A stretch of DNA of 64,000 nt from Dichetophora obliterata. Taxonomy: Eukaryota > Arthropoda > Insecta > Diptera > Sciomyzidae. The DNA lies in the NCBI GenBank assembly GCA_963920525.1, contig OY986436.1, positions 5,878,501 to 5,942,500 on the forward strand. Direction: 5' to 3'. Made by a program: the position numbers and the translations under genes. The notes under the pieces are model-generated. The model saw only the letters and a list, made by a program, of their open reading frames with translations. It had not been told where the DNA came from and searched no databases. Of the stretch, positions 1 through 8,670 are shown one piece after another (position 1 is the first letter of the stretch; every line of letters starts with the position of its first letter).

Positions 1-306
1 AGAATAAAAGGCTATATGAAGTCTTTATTTGACAAAGGGGCGTGGCACTGCCCATATAACCTAAAAATTTAAATCGCCATATTTTGGGCATTTTTTGACC
101 TACGTTGATGCTATTTGGTACATATGGTATTGGCATAGTTAGGAATACGTACCAGGAGAAAAGTGGGAGGGACCACAAGAAAAAAAAAAAAAAAAGGGGC
201 GAAGCATTGCAATAATTAAATTAAATAAATAAATTTTTGTAAATATATAAATACTTTTAATTTTATTTTAAACGAGGGGGTAGCGAAGCACACCGGGTTC
301 AGCTAG
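1..306 (+). mobile_element. Helitron-like 3' terminal fragment
   Basis: The segment ends in a GC-richer motif, AGCGAAGCACACCGGG followed by TTCAGCTAG, with T as the next base. A CTRR terminus (here CTAG) just before a T, preceded by a short GC-rich stretch, is the usual 3' end of an animal Helitron. The left part (positions 38-80) contains the phrase GGGGCGTGGCACTGCCC, which resembles a dispersed fly repeat I know only by memory. A run of about 17 A lies at 180-196. There is no Rep/helicase coding sequence and the 5' end is outside the window, so this is a non-autonomous or truncated copy at best. Confidence 0.4.
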
Positions 307-1020
307 TATTCATATATATGTTAATATCTGCAAAATCTAATAGGCTTCTGAATTCTAGATAAGATACGGAATTTCTTAGAAATCACCATTTGAAAGGTGA
401 TAACATTTGTATTAATATATACATTATTTTCTAAGAAACATCGAAAATGAATAGAACGGTTATTGGAACTTTTTTGTTGTGTATTGTTTTTATTAGTTAC
501 GCAAGACTGGAATACATAAATTAGTGAACTTCTGTGTTCAAATGTAAAAGGTACTAATTTATTTAAACAGCGAGCGCTTTAAAGATAGAGCTAAATCTTA
601 TTTTTGTTAGGTTATTAGCACTGTTTTTGACATCTGTGTCGAATTTCATATTATTTTGTTTAGTGGCTTACCATTAAGCGCTTGTTTTCGTAAACAATTT
701 TTTCGATTTTTGCAATGTGCGATGCAGTCACTTTACCGTAGAAAGATAATCATATTGTGATGTGCGTACGTAAGAGATAATCATGCGTAAAGTTGACGCA
801 TGAGTTTTTACTAGCTGTAACGTCAAGTTTTATTAATTGATTTGAATAAACCAAAAGTTTTTTTAAAATGTAAATAATAAATTTAAGTTTTTAAATAATA
901 AATACCACAATTTATGTGTTTATATTTATTTATTCACATCTAAAATAAAGAAAACCTTTAAGCCTCCTCTATAAGTAACACAAATGTTTCGAACACGCAT
1001 GCGCAAATTTTATGCAGACT
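307..1020. other. AT-rich stretch, nothing recognised
   Basis: No open frame, repeat arm or RNA-like fold stands out here. The sequence is AT-rich and lies between the Helitron-like end and a mariner fragment. Confidence 0.5.
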
Positions 1021-1036
1021 ATTTTTTTAAGAGATT

Positions 1037-1160
1037 ATGTTGCAGAAGGCTTTTGGTGACCAAGCTTTCTCATTAACAAGATTGGTTAAGTGGTACAAGA
1101 TGTTAAAAGAAGGACGAGAAAGCGCTAAAGATGCCCCTCATCAAAGCCTATGCTTAGACT
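1037..1160 (+). pseudogene. mariner-like transposase N-terminal (HTH) fragment
   Basis: The frame reads LQKAFGDQAF, then KWYKMLKEGRESAKD. This matches the first helix-turn-helix of mariner/SETMAR-type transposases, where the usual pattern is LQKAFGDE..SRT..EWFKRFKDGRESVED. Only about 35 residues are recognisable. There is no catalytic domain and no terminal repeat, and the sequence after residue 38 is unrelated. It is a short relic, possibly of the same family as the fragment at 44440-44818, but the two do not overlap so this cannot be tested here. Confidence 0.6.
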
Positions 1161-1420
1161 ACAATCAAATGTTTGAAGATCATCTCTTTTACCTGTTCTG
1201 TTTTTCTCTCTCTGACTGATTGATGCAGATCTGGAGCGTCATCAAAATTTTGATTATGTTTAAAGTTAATTTTTGCTCCCGCAGAGAGTTAATTTCTTTA
1301 GCTGGGAAAAAACAACAATTTTTGATTCATTCAGTTATGTGACTGACGTCTGACCATAGCCAAAGACGACCAAGAGCATGACAACACGTCTAAGTCCCAT
1401 GTTATGGTGGCGGTCATGGG
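1161..1420. other. unique AT-rich DNA up to the target site of the outer hAT
   Basis: Nothing is recognised. The last eight bases (1413-1420, GTCATGGG) are the left target-site duplication of the element that starts at 1421. Confidence 0.5.
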
Positions 1421-1544
1421 CAGTGTGACCAGAGTGGAATATTATATTCCACTTTGGCATATTTAAACTTTTTTTTATAAAAATATGCAGCATAAAAAGT
1501 GGAATATTTTTCGTATGATTATATTTTTCAAAATTCACAAAAAT

Positions 1545-2187
1545 TGCAATAAAAAATGTCTATTTGGTTACTAAATGGTTATTTTTTGGCTATCGACACT
1601 TTATATTTTTTCATCTCTGAACCACCTTGTAAAACGCAATATAAGGAATTCATTTTGTGGTTAACTACTTCGTTGTCAATTTTATTGCAATTCATTTAAT
1701 AACATCACACAGCTTAAAAAGTGAAGTAAATTTGCTTATATGTTTGTTTGGTTAGATTTTTTATGGATTATGTTACAGCAGTAAGTAATTTACTTCAGAA
1801 AACATTAGGGGTATTCACGATGTGTTGTATTTTCTCTTGTATTGTGTATTTTTGATAAATTTGATATTTATAGTAAATTTTGTAATATAACAAACAAAAT
1901 GCACAGTTTTCAAAATACAACCCTGTGGAAAATATACAACGATGGAACACTATTGTATTCTGTGTAAATTTCATTGTGTATTGAATCAGCTGATTGTACA
2001 AGCATTTTTACTCAGCATGGAGCAAGCTAAAGGCTACGCTGTGAGTTTATTTAATAAAAATTAATATAATTTATTCTTTCATTTCAACTTTTGTATGATT
2101 TCCTTTAGTTAAATGATGATTTAAGTTAATATTTCCAAACAAAAGTACATAGAAAAATCAGCTGATTTTAAAAATAGAATATGTACT
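1545..2187. other. interior of the outer hAT, no coding recognised
   Basis: AT-rich sequence between the left terminal region and the nested MITE. No transposase similarity was seen in any frame. It is probably untranslated or badly decayed 5' sequence of the element. Confidence 0.45.
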
Positions 2188-2195
2188 TTACTGAA

Positions 2196-2436
2196 CATTG
2201 GCGTCGGAAGCGGGGGAAAAGGGGGGCAGTTGCCCCCACTTTTTTAGCTAGATAAACAATTTAAAAGGAATAGTTATTCAAAATATCAGTTTTTTTACAA
2301 CGATAATATTTTTGTATTATATATTTCCTCTTCGTTATCTCTTCTTCATGTTACATGTGAAGAAATTTTGGTGAACTTTTTTTGCACCACCATTTGTACT
2401 GCCTCCCCCAGATGAAATTCGCTTCCGACGCGCTTG
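2196..2436. mobile_element. 241-bp hAT MITE (CATTGGCGTCGG family)
   Basis: The left end reads CATTGGCGTCGGAAGCG. The right end is its imperfect inverse, CGCTTCCGACGCGCTTG. The 8-bp duplications TTACTGAA lie at 2188-2195 and 2437-2444, as expected for hAT. The subterminal part has a run GGGGGGCAGTTGCCCCC and CTAGATAAACAATTTAAAAGG, both found again in the larger element at 11595-14594. This copy has no coding capacity and is a non-autonomous relative of that element. Confidence 0.9.
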
Positions 2437-2579
2437 TTACTGAAGGTTCGATCACAATAAGTTGTAAGTATTGTAAATTTTGCAGAAATTTATCACAAAT
2501 GCACCACATCGTGAATACTACTATTATTGCTAACAATAGCTATTTCTTTTAACTATTTTAAAATGTGGATTCAAAACAA

Positions 2580-2915
2580 TAAAGCAGAAGAAAAGTTATT
2601 GATCAAAGTTCGGAATCTGAAGATTTATCAAAATTTGTGCGTTTCTCGCTTAGCTTACCATTTAGCAATGCTGAGGTTGAGAAATTTTTTAGTTATATGA
2701 ATCTTTCTTATTTAAACGAAAATTCAAAATAGAATGCAAGAAAAACTCTTTAATAATTTGTTGAATGTAAAAACATGGTGCATGCAACACGAAAGTGTTG
2801 TAATACTATCAAGTACCAGATAGCTCAATAAAAAAATTTAGAAATGCGAATTTCTATGATAATAATACAAGCAACAATTTAAGAATTGACCTCGAAGATG
2901 TCTCTGAATTTTAGT
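2580..2915 (+). pseudogene. hAT transposase C-terminal dimerisation domain, degenerate
   Basis: From 2640 the frame reads LPFSNAEVEKFFSYMN. This is the signature of the hAT C-terminal dimerisation domain in the ZMYM/DUF4371-like branch, where the usual motif is LPFSNAEVERVFSQMN. A stop follows at about 2730, and the continuation (NARKTLFNNLLNVKTW) is still family-like after it. The catalytic part is missing. It lies on the + strand inside the 1421-8662 element and probably belongs to it, because the nested MITE has clean target duplications just upstream. Confidence 0.75.
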
Positions 2916-2962
2916 TTTGTATATTGTATATCGTTACTTAAAATTAAAAAAACCATAACAAT

Positions 2963-3245
2963 TGTAAACTTTAATAAAGATTAAACAACCACGTTTGGAT
3001 TTAAAGTTTTTATTATTTTTTCTTGAATATAAGCGTGACTTGTACAATCGAGTTAAGACTAGCGAGTGCCAAAAAATAGATACATAGGAAATTAGAAGAA
3101 TTATAACATAAAGCAAAATGTCAACATATAAAAAACCGCACAGGGTTGCATTTGAAAGTACTACTTTACAGAGATGTTCTAAAATAGAGTTGTTCTTTTT
3201 ATATACAATAAGGGTATTCATATGTGATTAGTTTTTTTTATTACA
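2963..3245 (-). repeat. 3' LTR of the gypsy element
   Basis: 283 bp, starting TGTAAACTTT and ending TTTTATTACA on the + strand, so it has the standard TG...CA ends with TGTAA/TTACA inverted tips. By eye it is identical to the copy at 8138-8420. The element is read on the minus strand, so this is the downstream LTR. The outer flank CAAT (2959-2962) matches the flank after the other LTR. Confidence 0.95.
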
Positions 3246-3379
3246 ACTCGGCCAAACTGACAAATGATCGTCCACGATCACAAATTACATTATATTTTAT
3301 CTTAACGATTAGCGTACAATAAATTGCTATGATAAGTTTACAATATTGCATTAGGGATATCTTATTTTATATTTGTCTA
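3246..3379 (-). other. short non-coding tail between gag-pol stop and 3' LTR
   Basis: 134 bp, AT-rich, with no ORF. This is where the polypurine tract should lie. The sequence touching the LTR (minus strand CAGTTTGGCCGAGT) is only weakly purine-rich. Confidence 0.6.
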
Positions 3380-6300
3380 TTATTTTACTTCTGAAATGGA
3401 GTTCTCAAGGTCATCAGTAACTTCTAAACTAGGTTTTAATAGCCACTTCCTCATTCTACTAGCCTCAACAACTCCATCATACGGCAACTGAGTCAGCTGA
3501 CAGTTTTCTATATCGCGTATGACATATCTATCATTGCCTAAAACTTTATGCACGACATAAGGGCCCTTATAATTTGGCACGAATTTTTTGTTTGTTCCAA
3601 TTACAGTGTCTACGTTCCTAATTACTACAAACTCGCCTTCGCCGTATTCTTTGGCGTCTGACCTATGCTTTAAGAAATAGTTTAAATTATAGTTTTGAGA
3701 ATTCTGAATTGCTTTTGCGGCATCCGACCGTATTTGCAACAAATCGCGATTCTGAACGGAGTCTTGCTTTTCTTTTAAATATTCTGTAAACTCGTCAACT
3801 AATTCACCACGCTGTTCCACTCCGAATAAGAGGATGCTTGGGCAGTTCTTTGTTGTCCCATGAATTGAATTATTGATTGCATATTCCACCTCGAGTAATT
3901 TATTTGACCAGTCAGAATGTTGTATTTGCTCGCTTAACTTGCCTAACATTGACTTAATTACTTTATTTACCCTTTCAACCTGTCCATTAGCTCGGGGAGA
4001 AGCAACGGCTACCTTTATGTGGGTAATATTTTTCTTAAGCAAGTACTCCCCAAATTCAAGTGAAGTGAAACAGGTTCCCCGGTCGGAAACAACTCGTCTC
4101 GGCCGGCTATAGTAAGAAAAATACTTATCTAATGCACAAATTACTTCACGAGTACTAGTAGAATTTGTCGGAAACAGTTTTACAAACTTTGTGAAAGCAT
4201 CTATAACTACTAGTATGTGTTTCCTTTTTGACTTAATTGATGGTAATGGTCCAAAATGATCGAGATGGATCGTATCAAACGGCAGAGGATTCTTCGGAAT
4301 ATTATACAAATATCTCTCAGATGACCGGACCGGCACACTATACATTATACACTTCAAACAGTTGTTAATGAAATCATGTATTCTTGAACGCATTTTTGGG
4401 AACCAATAATATAAACTTATCTTGTCATAACTTTTATCTAATGCTTGATGACCTATCTTCTCATGCATCAATCTTATTACATTATCTTCCATTTCTCTAG
4501 GAACGTACAAAACCTTTCGTCCACCTTCTGTTACCCTAAACACCAAACCATCGACTAAATCAAAATCTTTAATGCAATCATTTTCCATTCGCTTACGTAA
4601 ATTTTTAATACTTTCATCCCTTTCTTGAGCTATTTGGATTTGGAAATCAAGCTCCTCTCCATCAGAGACTGATGCAATTTGACAGCGACTCAAAGCGTCA
4701 ACATGTCCCATAGATGAACCACTGCGGTGTATTATAGAATAATTAAAATTCTCCAGCTCAAGAGCCCATCTAGCTATTCTTGGATTTACCTGTTTTCTTT
4801 CTAAGGTCATGGTTAGCGAATTACAGTCCGTTACTATTTTAAAAGGTATGCCCTCCAAATATACTCTAAATCGTCTTAGTGCATAAATTATCGCAAGTGT
4901 TTCCAGTTCAAAGCTGTGATACTTGGATTCTGCAGCGGAAGTAGTTTTTGAAAAATAAGATATCGGGTGAAACTTTCCACTTTTTTGTCGCTGAAGAAGA
5001 ACACCACCAAACCCAATTGTGCTAGCATCGCAATGCAGCTCAGTTTCTTTTTCAGGGTTATAAATTGCCAGAATTGGAGCTCCCGTGAGTCTCGTTTTTA
5101 ATTCATTAAATGCATTCACGCAATGTTCATCAAAGTTAAACTCGATACCCCTCTTTAATAAGTCCTGCAATGGTTTTGCAATTCGAGAAAAAGATGGTAT
5201 AAATCGTCTAAAGTATGAAAATAGTCCGATGCAGGAGTGAAGCTCTTTTTGATTAGAGGGTATGGGGTACTTTTTAATGGCAATTATGTGGGATTCACTA
5301 GGAGCTATTCCTGAGGAAGATACGGAATATCCCAAATATTCAATGCTATCGTAACCAAACTTACATTTGGAAAGATTAAGCTTGAGTCCCATTCTAGTAA
5401 TACGGCACAGAACGGCTTGCAATAATACCTTATGCTCAGTAAAATCAGTTGAAGCAACTAAAATATCGTCCATGTAAACTATAATTTTTCTTTCGTCAAT
5501 TAAATCCCGGAATATACTATTTACAAATCGCTGAAATACAGCCGGCGCATTTTTTAACCCAAACGGCATCTTCACATATTCATAATGCCCATTAGGGGTT
5601 ACAAAAGCAGTATATGGAATAGATTCTGGTGAAATACTAACTTGGTGAAATCCACTTTTAAGATCTAAAACAGAAAATAATTTCTTCCCCTCTAAATATT
5701 CTATGCAATCTTCAATAAGCGGTAAAGGGTAATTATCTCTAACGGTTATTTTATTTAAACCTCTGTAGTCAACGCACATACGCGTGTCACCGTTTTTCTT
5801 TTTGACTAATACAATGGCGGAAGCGTAAGGTGAATTGCTTGGCCGTATTATGCCATCTGCCTGTAATTCATTTACTATATTTTGAACGTTTGAGCGTTCT
5901 AAGTATGAAAGTCGTCGGGGTGAACAATGAAAGGGGACGTTTGTCGTTAAATGAATCTTCATTTCATATTTATAAGGTTCAACAGCAATTTCATCTGGTT
6001 TAATATAAGAATCTACAATCAACTTTTTCAATTCGGCACCTTCTAATTTATTTAATAAGCAGTTAACGTCAAAATCTACATCATCGGAAGCAACTTCGAT
6101 ATTAAAAATGAACGGTAAATCAACTCTACTGCAGTTGGAACCATACTTTGCTTTAGATTTACCTGATTCATTGTCGGCATGGTCAGCTGACTCATTGTCG
6201 GCATTGTCAACTGACTCAGCATTTAAAATATCTAATATTTTGTTCTTACATTTAAACATTGTTGAACACTCTTTTCTTAAAATATTATTTTGACTCAAAA

Positions 6301-8035
6301 CAAAAACTAAGTCCTTCGACAAAGAAGTGCAAGTGTTTTTCCTTTTATTTAAAAACAAAATATTTTCTTTATTGTATTTTAATTTCACTTGAGTTAGGTG
6401 AATATTAAATAATTTTAAGAAATCTCGGCCCAAAATAACAGGCATAATCATAGCGTCATCTGGCATTACATTTATATCAATTTTTCTTATTTTATTTTTA
6501 AATTTCATTTCAACTTTAATTTCATTAATAATTTTTAATTTATTTCCGCCAAGGCCGAAAAAATTCCGACTTGTAATGGACGACCTTTTAAGAATCTCGT
6601 CTGGAACGCACGATCGTTTTACAAAACTAACCGGACTGCCGGTATCAAAAAGAGAAAGGAATTTATTAAATTTTGCACTTCTTTCCGAATTACCTTTAAA
6701 ACATATACTCACTAAATTAAGGGCATCTAGTACATCATCATTAAAATACCCATCGGCAACGGCAGCAACTTGCTTGGCAGCTGTTGGTTTCAATACCTTC
6801 CTGGGGTTTGGACAAGAGCGGTGATCATGCCCCATTTGCCAGCAGCGGAAACATGAGCTTACTGGTCGCAAGGGATAAGTGCAGTTTGGCTTAATGTGCC
6901 CAGTTTGCGAGCAGTTAAAACATAAAACGGCATTCTTGATGGCACTTTTTTCGGCATTCGGCATATTGTTGAGCTTAACAGGAGTGACAGCACTACGTCC
7001 AACGGCATTTTGATGTTTTTGCTCCAAATATTTTTGCTGGAAGCGATTTACGAGACGCTTCAACTCTTCAATTGCACCCATTAACAAATTTACATTCGCC
7101 AGATTATTTCCAATTCCGTCGATTATAAAATCAATAATCTCCGTCTCACAAATGTCTGAGCGCTTTGCAATTGACTGCATTGTCAAAATATAACAATGTA
7201 GAGATTCCTCTCGCTTGTTCCAACGACGCTGGCTCATGAGACGGTAAACGTGTTGTCGGGTGAAAGCGACGTCAAACTCCCTAACGAGTGCCATTTTCAA
7301 TGCACTGTAATTTAGCGCAGAAGTCGTAGAAAGAAAAACTCTAGCAGTTCCAGCAAGCGATCGTCTCAAACTAAGAAGCATTAGTCTGTCATCGGCATTA
7401 ATAGAATGCATGATTTCTTCGAAATCGCGAAGAAAATCACTGACTGAGTGTCCGATATCATCGCCACTATACTTTGGTAGAGCATGCTCAACGTCTCCGA
7501 AATCGAGCTTGCGTTCATTATGCACAACCAGAGTCCCTTCCAACTCCTGGATTTGACGTCGGAGCTCTAGAATTTCCAAGCGCTTTTTTAACGTCTGCAG
7601 TTCCTGATCTGCTGCAGCATCTTTGGCGGCATGTTCAGCAAGGTTTACGGCAGTACTAGCAGCAGAGTTAAAATTAAAGTTTTCGGCAGAATAAGCTGCA
7701 GGTTCGGCAATGTTTGCAGCAGCAGAGGCAGTGGCACAGCCGGCGGAATTGTCGGCACATATTGTGGCAGCAGAGGTTAAACATTTTACCTGAGCATTGG
7801 TATCATCGGCAGAGGCAGAACCACCAGCGGCAACAGCATTATTTGGTGAAGGATTTTCATCATGTATGGATTCATTATCAGTTTCGGCATCAGTAGTGGT
7901 ACCTTGCTCTTGTTGCTTTGGGTCTTTAATATCCATGTACAACCGTTTGAGCTGCGCTACAGTGGCCGTGGGCGGAAAATATATACCGGCCAAAGACAAT
8001 GCGTCCATATATATTTGTCTTGTTCCACGCGGCAT
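3380..8035 (-). CDS. Ty3/gypsy gag-pol polyprotein, single ORF, 1551 aa
   Basis: This is a fused Gag-Pol that would drive reverse transcription and integration of the element. The start is a SAP-like helix pair (residues about 8-40), followed by an acidic linker and an Ala/Asn/Glu-rich tract (about 70-145), then a coiled coil (about 147-170) and a gag-like domain. Two CCHC knuckles follow (CFNCSQTGH near 371 and CFRCWQMGHDHRSC near 393). The protease has DTG near 463. Reverse transcriptase spans about 700-890 with YMDD near 852. RNase H begins near HCDAS at 997. Integrase has an HHCC finger from about 1190 and the D,D,E residues in HLDHFG (about 1253), VSDRGT (about 1315) and NGQVERVNK (about 1354). 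All catalytic residues are present. Gag and Pol lie in one frame with no shift site, and there is no env. The start codon is the first ATG after the 5' LTR in this frame (MPRGTRQ). Confidence 0.95.
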   Translation of the reverse strand: MPRGTRQIYMDALSLAGIYFPPTATVAQLKRLYMDIKDPKQQEQGTTTDAETDNESIHDENPSPNNAVAAGGSASADDTNAQVKCLTSAATICADNSAGCATASAAANIAEPAAYSAENFNFNSAASTAVNLAEHAAKDAAADQELQTLKKRLEILELRRQIQELEGTLVVHNERKLDFGDVEHALPKYSGDDIGHSVSDFLRDFEEIMHSINADDRLMLLSLRRSLAGTARVFLSTTSALNYSALKMALVREFDVAFTRQHVYRLMSQRRWNKREESLHCYILTMQSIAKRSDICETEIIDFIIDGIGNNLANVNLLMGAIEELKRLVNRFQQKYLEQKHQNAVGRSAVTPVKLNNMPNAEKSAIKNAVLCFNCSQTGHIKPNCTYPLRPVSSCFRCWQMGHDHRSCPNPRKVLKPTAAKQVAAVADGYFNDDVLDALNLVSICFKGNSERSAKFNKFLSLFDTGSPVSFVKRSCVPDEILKRSSITSRNFFGLGGNKLKIINEIKVEMKFKNKIRKIDINVMPDDAMIMPVILGRDFLKLFNIHLTQVKLKYNKENILFLNKRKNTCTSLSKDLVFVLSQNNILRKECSTMFKCKNKILDILNAESVDNADNESADHADNESGKSKAKYGSNCSRVDLPFIFNIEVASDDVDFDVNCLLNKLEGAELKKLIVDSYIKPDEIAVEPYKYEMKIHLTTNVPFHCSPRRLSYLERSNVQNIVNELQADGIIRPSNSPYASAIVLVKKKNGDTRMCVDYRGLNKITVRDNYPLPLIEDCIEYLEGKKLFSVLDLKSGFHQVSISPESIPYTAFVTPNGHYEYVKMPFGLKNAPAVFQRFVNSIFRDLIDERKIIVYMDDILVASTDFTEHKVLLQAVLCRITRMGLKLNLSKCKFGYDSIEYLGYSVSSSGIAPSESHIIAIKKYPIPSNQKELHSCIGLFSYFRRFIPSFSRIAKPLQDLLKRGIEFNFDEHCVNAFNELKTRLTGAPILAIYNPEKETELHCDASTIGFGGVLLQRQKSGKFHPISYFSKTTSAAESKYHSFELETLAIIYALRRFRVYLEGIPFKIVTDCNSLTMTLERKQVNPRIARWALELENFNYSIIHRSGSSMGHVDALSRCQIASVSDGEELDFQIQIAQERDESIKNLRKRMENDCIKDFDLVDGLVFRVTEGGRKVLYVPREMEDNVIRLMHEKIGHQALDKSYDKISLYYWFPKMRSRIHDFINNCLKCIMYSVPVRSSERYLYNIPKNPLPFDTIHLDHFGPLPSIKSKRKHILVVIDAFTKFVKLFPTNSTSTREVICALDKYFSYYSRPRRVVSDRGTCFTSLEFGEYLLKKNITHIKVAVASPRANGQVERVNKVIKSMLGKLSEQIQHSDWSNKLLEVEYAINNSIHGTTKNCPSILLFGVEQRGELVDEFTEYLKEKQDSVQNRDLLQIRSDAAKAIQNSQNYNLNYFLKHRSDAKEYGEGEFVVIRNVDTVIGTNKKFVPNYKGPYVVHKVLGNDRYVIRDIENCQLTQLPYDGVVEASRMRKWLLKPSLEVTDDLENSISEVK

Positions 8036-8137
8036 TTCGATTCACCTGTATTTTATAGGTTAGATGTGTATAAAAGTTGGAAAGATTTATTTAATTTTAT
8101 TATAAAGACGTGCAGATGTACTACCCCACATCTGAGT

Positions 8138-8420
8138 TGTAAACTTTAATAAAGATTAAACAACCACGTTTGGATTTAAAGTTTTTATTATTTTTTCTTG
8201 AATATAAGCGTGACTTGTACAATCGAGTTAAGACTAGCGAGTGCCAAAAAATAGATACATAGGAAATTAGAAGAATTATAACATAAAGCAAAATGTCAAC
8301 ATATAAAAAACCGCACAGGGTTGCATTTGAAAGTACTACTTTACAGAGATGTTCTAAAATAGAGTTGTTCTTTTTATATACAATAAGGGTATTCATATGT
8401 GATTAGTTTTTTTTATTACA
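8138..8420 (-). repeat. 5' LTR of the gypsy element
   Basis: 283 bp, the partner of 2963-3245 and the same by eye. The minus-strand element starts here, 102 bp upstream of the gag-pol start codon. It should hold the element's promoter and polyadenylation signal. The target duplication CAAT follows at 8421-8424. Confidence 0.95.
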
Positions 8421-8670
8421 CAATGTTCATAATTTTTTATAGGAGAAGAAAATAAATTTAAGTGCTATAGTAATCAAATAAATAAATGTTTTTAAACTTG
8501 CTTCTGTGTTTTTTTTTATATGCATATTTAGACTTATTTAGGTATATATCTTTGAAATTGAAAGTGGAATATTTTTGTGGAATATAAAAATTGAAAGTGG
8601 ATATTTAGCATATTTTTTTTTAACAAAAAGCATATTTTTTCAAAAATCTTCTGGTCACACTGGTCATGGG

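Larger units (their letters stand above)
2963..8420 (-). mobile_element. Complete Ty3/gypsy LTR retrotransposon
   Basis: 5458 bp, bounded by two 283-bp LTRs with TG...CA ends and flanked by the 4-bp duplication CAAT (2959-2962 and 8421-8424). The internal region carries one long ORF with the order gag, protease, reverse transcriptase, RNase H, integrase, which is Ty3/gypsy order. There is no envelope ORF. The two LTRs show no difference I can find, and the ORF has no stop or frameshift, so insertion was recent. Immediately inside the 5' LTR the minus strand reads ACTCAGATGTGGGG; I cannot match it to a standard primer-binding site, and the polypurine tract before the 3' LTR is not obvious either. 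Confidence 0.96.
1421..8662 (+). mobile_element. Old hAT-type DNA transposon hosting two later insertions
   Basis: The ends are inverted repeats: CAGTGTGACCAGA at 1421 and TCTGGTCACACTG ending at 8662. Both are flanked by the same 8-bp duplication GTCATGGG (1413-1420 and 8663-8670). An 8-bp duplication and a CAGTG-type end are hallmarks of hAT elements (P elements also give 8 bp). Subterminal stretches repeat a GTGGAATAT motif on both sides (1434-1520, 8570-8600). Inside lie a hAT MITE (2196-2436), the C-terminal end of a hAT transposase (about 2580-2915) and a complete gypsy element (2963-8420). Subtracting the two inserts leaves roughly 1.5 kb of original element, so it is internally deleted. 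Confidence 0.85.

Noticed and set aside
2934..3221. 95-codon minus-strand frame, repeated at 8121-8396
   Set aside because: Both lie within the LTRs, are identical because the LTRs are, and have no protein features.
3246..3379. Envelope gene in the gypsy element
   Set aside because: Only 134 bp lie between gag-pol and the 3' LTR, with no ORF.
7474..8149. Overlapping plus-strand frames opposite the gag region
   Set aside because: Antisense shadows of the Ala-rich part of gag-pol.
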